Shown in pieces: positions 22,250 to 33,920 of a stretch of DNA of 64,000 bases. The DNA comes from Jacaranda mimosifolia (lineage: Eukaryota > Streptophyta > Magnoliopsida > Lamiales > Bignoniaceae): NCBI GenBank assembly GCA_018894105.1, contig CM032125.1, positions 29,993,032 through 30,057,031 of the forward strand. Reading direction: 5' to 3'. Positions within the stretch are counted from its first letter, which is position 1; each line of letters opens with the position of its first letter. Under the pieces are notes generated by a model that was not told the origin of the DNA, searched no databases, and saw nothing but the letters and a program-made list of their open reading frames with translations. The translations under genes were made by a program, and so were the position numbers.

Positions 22250-22864
22250 TTAACCATGGAGGGCCGCGTAGCTGTTGATAAGAGCCAACGCATTACTCGT
22301 CATATGCGCCACCTTCGCAATCTTCGTCCTAACCGCCGTCTTAACGTCACCATTCATAACTTTCCCGGCGAAGCCGTCCATGCAGGTGTCCTCGTCTGTC
22401 AAGGCGGCGCTAACCCAAGTCTGAATGTCATTCATCATCAGCCCGAAATTGGACCCTTTGATCTGATTCATCTCCGCCATGGACTTTCTGAACTGCTCCA
22501 CTGAGTCGCTCAGCTCCTCCACGCAGTCCCGCATGGAGCCCACCTCCCGGCGCGTCATGCCGGCACCACGGGAGAGCTTGACCATGTCGACGGAGGTGGA
22601 GCGTGCAGTGTCGAGGCTGACGGAGAGGGCAGCGTGGGCAAGGAGCTTGGGGTCTTGCTGGATGGCGCTTGCGTGGCTCGAGAGGGAGGAGTAGCAGAGG
22701 GCCGGGTAGGTGGTGGCGGAGCAGGATGTTCGGACGAACGTTGTGTCGGTCGCTCCGGTGGCGGGTCTGGCGGCGCAGCCGGAGTCAATGGTGGAGGAAA
22801 TAAGTGTGAGCATTATAAGAAGAGTTGCAGTTGATTTACAGGTATAACTGCCCCAACTTTCCAT
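22250..22864 (-). CDS. PMEI-domain inhibitor (pectinesterase inhibitor 9/11-like), copy A
   Basis: Intronless, 204 residues. Residues 1-32 form a signal peptide (hydrophobic core LLIMLTLIS, likely cut near A31/A32). The PMEI domain (Pfam PF04043) follows, with the four family cysteines C48, C57, C114 and C161; the known pairing in the family is first-second and third-fourth. Family-typical stretches are YPALCYSSLSSHASAIQQDP, DCVEELSDSV, QTWVSAALT, CMDGFAGKVMNG and MTSNALALINSYA. These proteins are secreted four-helix-bundle inhibitors that bind pectin methylesterase (or invertase in related members) in the cell wall. The subgroup resembles PMEI9/PMEI11 and the carrot 21-kDa protein. The GC-rich reading frame contrasts with its AT-rich surroundings. 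It differs from copy D at 11 residues by eye. Confidence 0.93.
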   Translation of the reverse strand: MESWGSYTCKSTATLLIMLTLISSTIDSGCAARPATGATDTTFVRTSCSATTYPALCYSSLSSHASAIQQDPKLLAHAALSVSLDTARSTSVDMVKLSRGAGMTRREVGSMRDCVEELSDSVEQFRKSMAEMNQIKGSNFGLMMNDIQTWVSAALTDEDTCMDGFAGKVMNGDVKTAVRTKIAKVAHMTSNALALINSYAALHG

Positions 22865-22937
22865 CTCTTTTAGATTCTCTCTGTGTTTTTTTTTTTAGAC
22901 TATTTGGTTACGGAAATATGGGATAGAAAGGGCTTTA

Positions 22938-22944
22938 ATTTATA
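22938..22944 (-). promoter_or_regulatory. TATA box of PMEI-A
   Basis: On the minus strand CCCTATAAATTA lies 74-80 bp before the ATG. The same box in the same setting (CCTATAAAT then the GCCC/CCTTTCTATCCC block) occurs before D, F and G and also at the broken loci B-psi and E-psi. Confidence 0.75.
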
Positions 22945-24127
22945 GGGAAAGAATTTAGGGGACCATATACATATAAAAATTATTTAAAAAAGAACCTAAG
23001 GGGACCATATATAACTGAATAATAAAAATTTTCGAACTTGTTCTAAGTAAATTCTAGCATTTGATTTTTTGTTTGAGGATAATTTATTGCGTGTTGGTTC
23101 TAACTTTAATTTATATATTGTTGTATACTTTTATTTTATAAATATAATTTAAACGCATGTAACTTATAATTAAATAGTGATTAAAAATATATTATATATT
23201 TACATATTTATTTATAATATAAAAATAGATAAAACATCATAAAATAGAGAATTTGAACTGATTTTATTAATTCCTTCCTACTTGAAAAACATTTATCTAT
23301 ATGTTAACATATGCTATTTGCGGCCCCATTTAATTGTGTTTCACCATTAATATGGTGATAAAAAGAGTGCAAGTAAGGAAAAATCATTGAGTTGAGTTTT
23401 TAAAATTTTTAAGTTCAAACTCAAATTCAACATTAAATGAATTGCGGCTTGACAAACTAGTACAATTAAGATTGGATCCAAGCAAAAAAATTGATATTTA
23501 AATTTATTCAATTATTTTAATTATTTTAAATAATACTATGTTGTTATAACTTACATAGTGCCAATTAAATTAACATAAAGTTTTGAGTTACCTTTTTTTT
23601 TTTTACTATATCACGTCGATATTATTAGTAATAAATATCATTGTATTCTTAATGAAATTAATATTGTTACTAAAAATAACATCATATATTTAAAATTAAA
23701 TAAAAAAATGAACATAGAGAGCTTTCAAACACCTATATTTAAACATGATCTCAAGTATTTTGATCTCTCTAAAGTATTTAAATTTGAGCTTGATCAACTC
23801 GAGGCAAGTTTAATTTGAATCAACTCAATACATTCGACGGTTTTAGGTAAGAAATGATGTGACTTATTATTTAAAAAAGATAATGTAAAACATTTTATAA
23901 TTAAATAGATAATATTATTTTAGTCATTTAAGGATTAATTAATACGTGTAAAAACATGTAATAATTCAAATGATAAAATATTAATATTAAGAACTACTGT
24001 TTTTGCTTGTGATTGCTCCATATGAAATTCCAGCCGCCAGTGAAGAAATGGCCCCGTAGGATACTCTTAACGAAAATTTGAACTTAAACTGCCGCTAGAA
24101 TCTAGGTATGATATTTTCTGTTTGAGT
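22945..24127. other. Upstream region of PMEI-A, conserved between array units
   Basis: Noncoding. It matches 32560-34100, 42450-43560, 48975-49990 and 54975-56100 (gtttgaggataatttat, actactgttttgcttgtga and cagccgccagtga-type blocks). This is the 5' regulatory side of the gene family, but no individual operator could be assigned. It ends at the 9-bp target duplication of the Mutator-like element. Confidence 0.55.
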
Positions 24128-24944
24128 GGCTTTTTTATAAAAAAATAGTAAAAAAAAAAAAATTACAAAAATATGGTACTATTCACAACTTTTACATTTT
24201 TATAGTAAGTTGCAGTCACAGACTGCAACTTTCAACAGTAATGAACAATTACTGTTTTTTTTTTTTTAATAAAATTAGTAAAATAAATAAATAAATAAAA
24301 TGATTGTTTGGTGTATACTTGTGTATTATTTCGCTTGATTGAGACAAGTTTTTTAATTATGCTAAATTTAATTATGTTTTAGTTATGTTCATTATGTTTT
24401 GGTTAATTATCTCCATTAATTATGTTTTAGTTATATGAAATATGTATTATATAATTTGTCTCAATTAGTTAAAATTTATTTATTTTTTAGTTAAAATTTG
24501 ATTTATGTTTTAGTTTTATGAATTATATTTTATATAATTTGTCTCAATTAGTTAAAACTTAAGCATGTTTTAGTTGAAATTTGATTTACGTGTTGGTTAA
24601 ACTCAAATAATAATTTATTATTTTTGGTATAATAATTTGATTTAACAGAAATAATGATTTATGTATTAGTTGAAATTTGGATTACATTTTATGTTAGTTT
24701 TATATGTTGTTATATTTGTTAGAGTTATGTTTTTATTTGAATTACAAATTTTGTTAGAACTATTATTGAGTTAAATTTTGTGGTACTACATATTGAATTG
24801 TATTAAAATTTAAATTTTCATTCAGTTTGTGAAATTATGATTTATTAATAAATATGTGTTCATCCTAGTAACATGTGCCTAATGATGCAGGCTATCTTAA
24901 CTTGGTGGAAATCTTTTGTCGGTGTTAATTTTAGTAGAGCATTA
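24128..24944 (+). repeat. Left TIR of the Mutator-like element
   Basis: About 817 bp, inverted match to 28542-29369 with few differences by eye. It includes agttgcagtcacagactgca near the outer end and ends at ttagtagagcatt. Confidence 0.9.
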
Positions 24945-25099
24945 ATATACCAATAAATATCTTAACTTGGTGGAAAATATTAGTTTTAGTTAATTATTCC
25001 AATCCTCAATTTGTTTGTCATTCACATTAATATACCAATAAATATTTTGGATGTACCTAATCATATTTTTTTATTTATTTTTTCAGCAAATATTTTAGG

Positions 25100-26900
25100 A
25101 TGGATATAAGAGATATATATGGTCTACATGATCCCAGTGTCTTATACATGCAAGATGGCCATCGATCAGAGAGTGTATTAACTGGAGAAATAGATGATAC
25201 TTTACTTGTTAGACGAGGAGATAGAAGATTTTGGAGAATTATAGGACACCAAGCTCTACACCCTCATGTATTATCTTTATTAAATGAGATGGGATTCTAT
25301 AGTGTCTACAGTTGTAGAAATATTGAGGCTGATGTTCATGTGATTACGGCTCTGGTCGAGAGGTGGCGCTCAGATACTCACACATTTCATTTACGTGTGG
25401 GAGAGGCTACAGTTACGTTGCAAGACATAGCAATTATTTGGGCATTACCGATAGACGGTATTGCTATTACCGGTATAGACTATGTTCGCAACCTCACGCA
25501 GTGGCAAGATTATTGTCATCGTTATCTCGGATTTATTCCGAAAGAGCGAGACCTTAGGTGGTCACAGCTTCATCTTACTGCTCTTACAGACCATGTACAT
25601 AATAATAGAATTACGGATCATAGCACAGTTTTGGAGGTCCAATAATACGCACGTGTTTGTGCGTTGATACTTCTTGGAGGTCTTATGTGCCCAAGCTCAT
25701 CAGGTTCTGCGATATCATTAGTTTACTTACAGCATATGGAGCAAATCTATGAAGTCCGTAACTTTAGTTGGGGTAGCGCAGTTTTGTCGTTCATGTATCG
25801 TGAGCTTTGCACTGCATCACGTAGAGGAAGATCAAATATTGGTGGAGCGATGCAGTTGTTACGGGTGAAGTAGTATTATTTTGCCTTTATGTTAATTCTA
25901 GCAATTAGGTATGATCCCTAAAAAATTATTAATTGTAGATTTGGGCGTGGTCACACATTACAACATTGACACCTATAAGATTAAGTTCTCGTGTCGATGA
26001 CAATGAAGCTCCAGAAGTAGTTGATGGACTGCCAATTCCTCCATTTGGTGCTCGGTAAGATAATATATGTTATAGTTTATTAACATTTTCATGCAACTTT
26101 TTTCTGTGTATATGGATAATATAAATTGTTATATTAATATCAATTGAATGGATTTTTAGGTGGTGGCATTATAATTCTTTCACACAAACAGCAAGTCACT
26201 CTGTACGAATCATAAGAGATATGCTTGATAGAATGTCGGCAAATGAGGTAAAAAATTGTATAATAATAATACTTTTTACATCAAATATTCTAATAAGTTA
26301 TTTATCTATATAAATATGGCTCAATACATTTATATGCAGTTTATATGGCAACCATATGACCCGATCCAAGACATTCAAACCTTACTAGTCCAGTGTGCGC
26401 TGAGGCTTTGGACAACATTGTGTCCATTAATCAACTTTGTTATAATTGAGATGCATCATCTAGAACGAGTGCTCAGGCAATTTGGGATGCTACAACATAT
26501 TCCTCCACCACGGGCTGAGAGAGGTTCAATATTACATGACGTATCACGTAGAGGTCATCCTGGACAAGATTGGTCCATTTATCACATGGATTATGTTGGT
26601 CAATGGGGTAACAGAGAGCAGCTTATTGTGCATGGACCTCCTATTGTTGGATCAATCACTATAGAAAATGTATACATGTTATGGTATGATCGAATTACAC
26701 GTCGAATAATAGGTCCATCATATGAGAACACACGAACGGGGTACCATCCAGAGGATCCACGCGCTTGGCAACATGTGGTATGTATAGTAATCATGCAATA
26801 CATCCTTCATTTATTTAAATGATATTTAACATTATGATACATTTATATTTAACATCCTTCATTTGTGGCACTGGAGGACATTATTAGGACTACCTTTTAG
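25100..26900 (+). pseudogene. Plant mobile domain (PMD, MAIN/MAIL-type) gene with one premature stop
   Basis: Proposed exons: 25100-25865, 25938-26052, 26159-26248, about 26338-26776 and a short last one ending TAG at 26898-26900. GT borders and most AG borders are visible; the last acceptor is unclear. The product shows the PMD order: LHDPSVLYMQDGHRSE, FWRIIGHQ, GFYSVYSCRNIEAD, ITALVERWRSDTHTFHLRVG, EATVTLQDIAII, LILLGGLMCP, LWAW-like IWAWSHITTL, WWHYNSFT, FIWQPYDP, ERVLRQFG and HPEDPRAW. A TAA at 25643-25645, where this family has an Arg codon in a QRYAR-type motif, is the only obvious lesion. PMD proteins are nuclear; MAIN and MAIL1 act with a PP7-type phosphatase in meristem maintenance and transposon silencing, and PMD genes are commonly carried by plant transposons. 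Here the gene is cargo of the Mutator-like element. Confidence 0.82.
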
Positions 26901-27266
26901 AATATTGTATATCAATATTATTGGTTCATAAAATACAAATTGTAAAATTGTATTTCGATGCTTTGAATCAGGATCAGGATAACGACTGTAAATATTGGTT
27001 CCACATAACAAGTAACAAAGAATACAAAAAAAATTACAATGGACGCGCACAATAATAAGTAATAAAGAAGAGACACATAAATTACAAAGACATCATACAA
27101 AAATTGGTTCATATATTTTGCTTACAACTTACTAACTACAAAAAAGCTAGGGATTGAGTCTTCCAGGGCCTTGTTGTGCATTTTGAACTTCATCAATGCG
27201 ACGTGCTCGTTGTCTTGCTCTTGCTTGAGGCCAGTCCATTTCATTTTGAATTCGATTGGTACTGTC

Positions 27267-28051
27267 TCATGTGGATGTATGTCTTCTCGTCTCATGTGGT
27301 AGTTGTTGAGAAGATGTTCCCTCGCCGTGTGAAGGCAATAGCTCTTCCATTGTATCAATATCTACCTCATCATTGTCATTATCACTAAAATCATCACTAT
27401 CATTTTCATCTGGTTCTGAATCCCTCAACTCTTCATCACGAAAACTATCTACTCGTACCTCTGGTTCACCATCATGAACGAAATGCGTTGGGTTATCTTG
27501 CTCTCCTTCAAAAACTTGATGAGAGGTAGAAGGGCCATCACCAAAATCATGAATCCCAACATTTGCAAACCCTTGCGTGACCACAGGAACATTTATTTCT
27601 GTTTGAGTTTGGTATTGTTGATCCCATCCAAAATCTTGGTAAGAGGCAAATTGACATTCGGGTTGCATCAAAAGCCCCATGTAAAACCCCACTCCAACAG
27701 TATTATCAACACCAATCTAACTTATTACTTCTGTCTCAACATATAATTCTACATTATCAAGTTGGCACTGTGGACCAAACAACATAAATAAACCACCATC
27801 ATTCTGTATTTCCACTAGTGTAGATATCCCGTACTATTTATCCAAATAGAATTTTGCTTGAATTTTTAGTTTATAGCTACTGCTATCAATAACTGTCGCT
27901 CCATAGATTTCGTGGCACAGATCAGAATATGTTATTTCACGAGATACTCTAATAATACTGCATGCTAGACGATCATAATCCACTGAGCGAGATCTCTAGT
28001 AATATTTCCGCTAAAGTATATTAGAATAACAATGGTACTCGAAGTCGACAT
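27267..28051 (-). pseudogene. Degenerate mudrA transposase N-terminus
   Basis: Starts MSTSSTIVILIYFSGNI at 28051, a typical start of the DNA-binding N-terminal domain of plant Mutator transposases (PF03108). It continues with SREITYSDLCHEIYG-type, YKLKIQAKFYLD, GGLFMLFG and NVELYVET blocks, each expected in that domain, but with at least three stop codons and a frame change. From 27692 a 141-codon open stretch contains an acidic DEND/SDD-rich linker as in mudrA, then stops at 27267. The MULE catalytic domain and the SWIM zinc finger are missing. It converges with the PMD gene. Confidence 0.72.
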
Positions 28052-28541
28052 ACCTTCCACAAATACGCACATAAATTATATTAATTAATCAGTCTAATCA
28101 ATAATTATCATAAAAATTTACATTTTTCAACATTTCTACAGTACACAAAAAGTAAATTTACATATACTAACAAAAATTTAATTAACTCATAAAAGCACAA
28201 ATCTATGAAAATATAACAACATTTAATACATTAATCAAATTTAAACTAATATAATTTAACCTAATTCATAAATTAAATTTAAGCTGACATAATAAATCAT
28301 ATTTTAAACTAGCATTTATAATTAATAATATTAATAAACACATAATGACATATAAACACTCCCCCTTATGTCCATCATCATCATGCAAGAAATTAAAAAC
28401 TAATCAGCAACAAATGAGAAGACTCCACCCCTTCTCCCAACATCCCATCCTCCTTTGTGAATCCACCAATTCTAAATATTTCTAAAGTATTGTACTATCA
28501 AAATATTACAAAATTAAAATAAGATATCCAAGCTTACCGTT
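28052..28541. other. Interior noncoding part of the Mutator-like element
   Basis: AT-rich sequence between the mudrA start and the right TIR. No reading frame or structure recognised; it would contain the promoter for the minus-strand frame. Confidence 0.5.
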
Positions 28542-29369
28542 AAATGCTCCACTAAAATTAACACTAACAAAAGATTTTCACCAAGTCAAGATAGCCTGCA
28601 TCATTAGGCACATGTTACTAGGATGGACACATATTTATTAATAAATTATAATTTCACAAACTGAATGAAAATTTAAATTTTAATACAATTCAATATGTAG
28701 TACCACAAAATTTAACTCAATAATAATTCTAACAAAATTTGTAATTCAAATAAAAACATAACTCTAACAAATATAACAACATATAAAACTAACATAAAAT
28801 ATAATCCAAATTTCAACTAATACATAAATCATTATTTCTGTTAAATCAAATTATTATATCAAAAATAATAAATTATTATTTGAGTTTAACAAACACGTAA
28901 ATCAAATTTCAACTAAAACATGATTAAGTTTTAACTAATTGAGACAAATTATATAAAATATAATTCATAAAACTAAAACATAAATCAAATTTTAACTAAA
29001 AAATAAATAAATTTTAACTAATTGAGACAAATTATATAATACATATTTCATATAACTAAAACATAAATCAAACTTTAATTAATGGAGATAATTAACCAAA
29101 ACATAATGAACATAACTAAAACATAATTAAATTTTAGCATAATTAAAAAACTTATCTCAATCAAGTGAAATAATACACAAGTATACACCAAACAATCATT
29201 TTATTTATTTATTTATTTTACTAATTTTATTATAAAAAAAAAAAGTAACTGTTCATTACTATTGAAAGTTGCAGTCTGTGACTGCAACTTACTATAAAAA
29301 TGTAAAAGTTGTGAATAGTACCGTATTTTTGTAATTTTTTTTTTTTTACTATTTTTTTATAAAAGAGCC
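28542..29369 (-). repeat. Right TIR of the Mutator-like element
   Basis: About 828 bp, reverse complement of the left TIR. The outer end is aaaagagcc. Confidence 0.9.
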
Positions 29370-30960
29370 TTTTTGAGTTGGGTGTAAAAAAAAAAAAGGG
29401 TGTCCTAAAAGATATTTCCAAGTGTCAATAATGTGACAATGATTCTTTAAATATCTCCTAATTAGGTTATGTTACCTTGGCCTTGGAGAATATGCACCCT
29501 CGACAAGTGGTGCATCTATACTGTCGATCAAAATAGACATATCTAGGAAGAAGTAATATGCAATTTGAGTGTTGGGCCACATCCCACACTCAAATTTACT
29601 TTGAAGGTGTTGGGCCCTATAAATCAGTTGAAGCATGTAACTATTTGGACTAAATGAAGGATGTGGCATTCGGGTCAGGAGCTGTGACAATTTTATCTTA
29701 GGAATGGTCAAAGTGGGATGATTAATTAAAATTATAAATTTATCCCTACTATTCACAATTAATTACAGCAGCATGCCAACTTACTAAATGGTGCCACAAC
29801 TTCGAAAAACTTCTAGTTATGGCGCCAATCAAACAGTTTAAAAATAATTAAAAATATGTTTATTTTAAAAATAGAATTATATTAAAAATAATTAAAAGAA
29901 AAGCATATATATAATTGTAATTTATTTAATGATATCAATAACAAAATGGAAAAAAAATAACCTAAATTCTTTGAATTATTAGATTTTATTTTCATGTATA
30001 AAGACGTTGTACTGGAATGGAGGAAAATTAATTTCTTTATGTTTGGAAAAAATAAGAAATAGTTGGATGTTGTATTGAAAGGGAGAAAAATTAATTTCTT
30101 TATGCTAAATAGAACAATATTTTAAATAAAAGTACTTTTGTCTTTTATAATTCATCCTAGTGTTATAATTCATCAAAGTAAACATTCAATACAATAATCT
30201 ACTTTATCATTCATATCCTCTCACAAAGTAAACCTAATTTAAAAAAATATAAAATTATCCTAATCCCACTCTCCATCCATCATTTCATCGTATGACCTCA
30301 CATTCCATATCACATGGGCCCTTAGGGTACAATGTTGTTTATTTGTGGTACATAGAAATTAAATTCTTCATTTCATTTTATATTTTATCTCTTATTTTAA
30401 TTTAATAAAAATATATCAACTGTATTTGATTTAATTAAGCTATTTTTATAAGAAAATATTTAATACATTTCGTCATATATCTTATAAGATATGTGGAAGC
30501 CTGTAGAATGTTATATTTTAGTAAATTTTAGAAAATGACTTTATAAAATAAGATATTCAAGACTTCCAAACTCTTAAAAAGAAAAGGCTAAGAAATTTCT
30601 AACTTATTTGTAAGATCTTAACAAATTCATCTTATAATCTTGGCCATGTTAGTTAAAAGATTGTCAAACATCCAATAGACTTTAGGATTTTAATATATCC
30701 AAACATTTCAAGAGTTTGTTTCTAAAATAAGTTCTAAAATCTTATACTATTTAAAAGCATCTTATAAGATATATGAACTTATAAGATATTTTAGAGTTTA
30801 CAAGATATTTTAAATAAAATTAGTCGAACACCCTCTAAATTATGCATATACTTACTTTAAATTTTAAATTTTGTCCCATCAAACAATGAAATTATCCTTT
30901 CTATTTCGCAAAAGTTTAGTTCGCTCTCAAAATGAAAAATGTTTATCCTATTCCTGTGTC
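29370..30960. other. Array spacer downstream of the Mutator-like element
   Basis: No gene. The first part (tcctaattaggttatgtta, then ccctcgacaagtgg) and the last part (cttataagatat-rich, then ttcgctctcaaaatg) match spacers at 34190, 43940, 50080 and 56530. The middle (about 29560-30310) is not present in the other units and may be an insertion without visible ends. Confidence 0.5.
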
Positions 30961-31511
30961 TAGGGGTGTTCATTGGATCATATTTATCTAATGAACCCGA
31001 TTATCTAAATCAAACCAACTTAATTGGTTTGGATTGGATCGGGTAATCGGGTAAAACCCAATCAAAATCAATTAACAATTGGTTTGGACTTGAGTTCAAT
31101 TTTTGCGTACCTGACCTAACTCGACCCGAACTGACTACCCGATTAAAATTAAAATATAATATATATATATTTAAATAGTCATATATTATATATACTAGTT
31201 TCAATATTTTACCTATTTAAAATTTAATTTTTCATTTTTCATTAATTCAAATGTAATATATAATAAAAAATATATCTGATTTTTTTAAAAAAGTAAAATT
31301 AAAAATAAAAAATAAAATTGAATAGGTATACCCCAATTACCCGACTCGAAACAATTCGATCTAAATTGGGTTGGTTTGGTTTGGTTCGATTCGGGTCTAG
31401 GGATCCAATTCTATGAAACTCGATTCAACCCAACCCAATCCAATTAAATTTAATTGATTTATATTGATTTTTCCTACAAATTCAATCTGACCCGACCTGT
31501 AAACACCCGTA
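30961..31511. mobile_element. hAT-like MITE, 551 bp, TAGGGGTGTTCA ends
   Basis: Left end TAGGGGTGTTCATT, right end reverse-complemented TACGGGTGTTTACA. The right flank ataatgtc equals the undisturbed paralogue at about 35373; the left flank keeps only the last four bases (tgtc) next to a small deletion. The interior is made of ggttgggt/cccgacc-type sequence. Unit-specific insertion. Confidence 0.65.
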
Positions 31512-31631
31512 ATAATGTCTTCGAAGAGCTAAAACACAACTAGCCCTCATTGTATTAGGGTACAACAATGTTGTTTGCCATTGAGACCCACCAATTTGAA
31601 ATGCAACTATTGATGTTGGAAATAAATTTGC

Positions 31632-32485
31632 TCGCGTGGCTTGAGAGGAAGCAGTTGCAGCGGGCCGGGCAGGTGGTTGTGGAGCAGGATGTTCGGATGA
31701 AGCTCGTGTCGGTCGCTCCGGCTGCAGGTCTGGCGGCGCAGCCGGAGTCAATGGAAGAGGAAATAAGTGTGAGCATTATAAGAAGAGTTACAGTGGATTA
31801 TTTACAGGTAGAGGTGTTCACGGATCAAGTTGGTTTGGGTTTAAGAAAAAAATGAATTCGAACGGATCATTTTTAATTGATTTGGTTTGGTTCGAATTTT
31901 ATAATTTTTAATTCTTAAACCCGAGATCGAGTTGGTTTGGTTCAGGTAATTGGGTTAAAGGAAGAAATAAAAAATGAAGAAGGGGAAAAAGGAGGAGGAG
32001 GAGGAGTATAAGAAAGAGGAAAAAAAGTACCAGTTAGCAATTTCTTTGGTTCTTTAATTCGGAAATTTAGACAATCAAATTATTTTTAAAATATTCATCA
32101 AAATTCAAAAGCACACTATTGCACCAGAGCACCACAAGTCATAATTATTATAAATTATCTCATTCTTTACCATAAACTATGATTGATAGTATAAAATCCC
32201 AAATTCAAATTTAAGTTGAACATTAAATTTAAATATAAATAACAAACATCATAATTTTAAAAAAATAAATTATTATTTATTTTAATTAAATGATTGGGTT
32301 GGATCGGGTCGGGTGGATTTGATTAATATGAAATCCAAGAACCAAACAAAAATATAATCGAATTTGATTGGATTTTACCTGATTACCCATCCAAACAGAA
32401 CCAATTAGATTAATTCGATTTGGATTATTAGGTTCACCGAATCTGAACACTCCTATTTATAGGTATAACTTCCCCAATTTTCCAT
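31632..32485 (-). pseudogene. PMEI-domain inhibitor 5' fragment (B-psi), disrupted by a MITE
   Basis: The ATG at 32485 and the next nine codons (MENWGSYTYK) match the start of copies A, D and F. The coding sequence is then interrupted by a hAT MITE (31809-32455) and resumes to 31632, covering residues about 11-68 with changed family residues (for example CPARC in place of YPALC). At 31632 it joins spacer sequence (gaaataaa, tattgatgttgg) that elsewhere lies in the inter-gene region at about 35530, so about two thirds of the gene, including the third and fourth cysteines, are missing. Not functional. Confidence 0.88.
31809..32455. mobile_element. hAT-like MITE inside B-psi, 647 bp
   Basis: Ends TAGAGGTGTTCAC and, reverse-complemented, TAGGAGTGTTCAG. 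Target duplication tttacagg (31801-31808) and tttatagg (32456-32463), 7 of 8 bases equal; intact PMEI copies have a single gatttacaggtata here. Related to but clearly different from the MITE at 30961-31511. Confidence 0.85.
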
Positions 32486-32584
32486 CTCACTTAGATTCAC
32501 TCTATGATTTTTTTTTAGATTATTTGGTCATGGAAATATGGGATAGAAAGGGCTTTATTTTATAGGGAAAGAACTTAGGGACCG

Positions 32585-32625
<41 letters not shown>

Positions 32626-33592
32626 AAGGGGACCATATATGACTGAATAATAAAAAGTTTCTAACTTGTTCTAAGCAAATTCTAGCATTTGATTTTTTGT
32701 TTGAGGATAATTTATCTCGTGTTGGTCCTAACTTTAATTTATATTTTTGCTTATAATTTATACACATGTAACTTATAATTAAATATTGATTAAAAATATT
32801 TTATTGTACATTTATTTATAATATAAAAATAAATAAAACATTATAAAATAGAGAATTCGAGCTGATTTTATTGATTCCTAATTTCCTATTTGAAAAACAT
32901 TTATCTATGAATATATTCTATTTGTGGCCCGTTTAATTGTGTTACACTCTCGTGGATATGGTGATAATAAAGGTGTGAGTAAGGATGTTATATTGTTAAC
33001 AAATCATCGAATTGAGTTTTTTTTTTTATTTATTTAAATTTTTAGGTTCAAGTTCAAATTCAAAGTGAAATGAATTGGAGCTCGACCAACTAGTAAAATT
33101 AAGCTTGGATTCAAGCCAAAAAAAATAAATAAATGGATATTTAAATTTATTAAATTGTTTTAAATAATATTATGTTATATATATTGTCTATTAAATTAAC
33201 ATAAAATTTTGAGTTGTTTCTGTTTTACTATATTGCTTAAGTGTTATCAGTAATAACTATCACATTTTATTCTTAATAAAATTAGTGTTACTAATAATAA
33301 CATCATATATTTAAAATCAAATAAAAAATGGACGCACAGTAGGCTAGAGAGCTTCCTAACATATATATATATATATATATATATTAAAGCATGATTTTCA
33401 GTATTCTGAACTTGCTAAAGTACTGTTTGAACTTGAACTCGAACTCAAGTCAAGTTTAATTCGAATCAACTCGATAAATTCAACAATATTAGGTAAGACA
33501 TGATGAGATTTATTATTTAAAAAAGATACTGTAAAACATTTGATAATTTAAATAGATAATATTACATTTAAGGATTAATATATGTGTCAAAA
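32486..33592. other. Upstream region of B-psi
   Basis: Homologous to the 5' regions of the intact copies, including the block around the TATA box (attttatagg at about 32558). It contains (TA)n microsatellites at about 32586-32619 and 33361-33384. No gene. Confidence 0.55.
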
Positions 33593-33920
33593 GGAAAAAT
33601 TGCAAAACTAGGACAGTAGCTATGGCCATTTCGTGTTTTAGGATCGAAATTTATAGTGGTATTAAACTAGGATTAAAATTCATTAAAAATCGGAAAAAAA
33701 AGGACAGCGACCATCAGAAAACACAGTCAGCGCTATTGATTGCTTGCATGAAACTTACATGGTGCAAGCAATTACTGGTGTTGACTGTATTTTTTCGTGG
33801 CCGTTGTCTATTTTTTTCGATTTTTAATAAATTTTGGTCATACCTTAAAATATTGCTTCAAATTTTAATTCTACATTGCGAATTAACCATAGCTATGATC
33901 CTATTTTTACAATTTACTCT
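33593..33920. mobile_element. Mutator-type MITE, 328 bp
   Basis: Ends GGAAAAATTGCAAAACTAGG and, reverse-complemented, AGAGTAAATTGTAAAAATAG, with inverted similarity continuing through agctatgg for about 40 bp. Flanks gtgtcaaaa (33584-33592) and gtatcagaa (33921-33929) fit a 9-bp target duplication with two changes. The paralogous units (23955, 43405, 55935) read straight through. The 104-codon open frame within it is a by-product. Confidence 0.75.

Larger units (their letters stand above)
24128..29369. mobile_element. Mutator-like element with about 820-bp TIRs carrying a plant mobile domain gene
   Basis: A 5242-bp element. Both ends read GGCT(T/C)TTTTATAAAAAAAT inward, and the inverted repeats extend to about 24944 and 28542. 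Flanks tgtttgagt (24119-24127) and tttttgagt (29370-29378) form a 9-bp target duplication with one mismatch, which fits the Mutator superfamily. The paralogous spacers at about 34090, 43540, 49970 and 56080 lack it. Inside are a plant mobile domain gene (plus strand) and a degenerate mudrA N-terminus (minus strand); no transposase catalytic core was found, so it is probably non-autonomous. Confidence 0.9.

Noticed and set aside
22555..22788. Pro/Ser-rich 77-codon minus-strand frame, also at 31482 and 42058
   Set aside because: An alternate frame of the PMEI coding sequence (PPERPTQRS-type), caused by GC-rich codons. No start context or family match.
26482..27112. Short overlapping frames in the interior of the Mutator-like element on both strands
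   Set aside because: Shadows of the PMD exon or AT-rich chance frames; no domain blocks.
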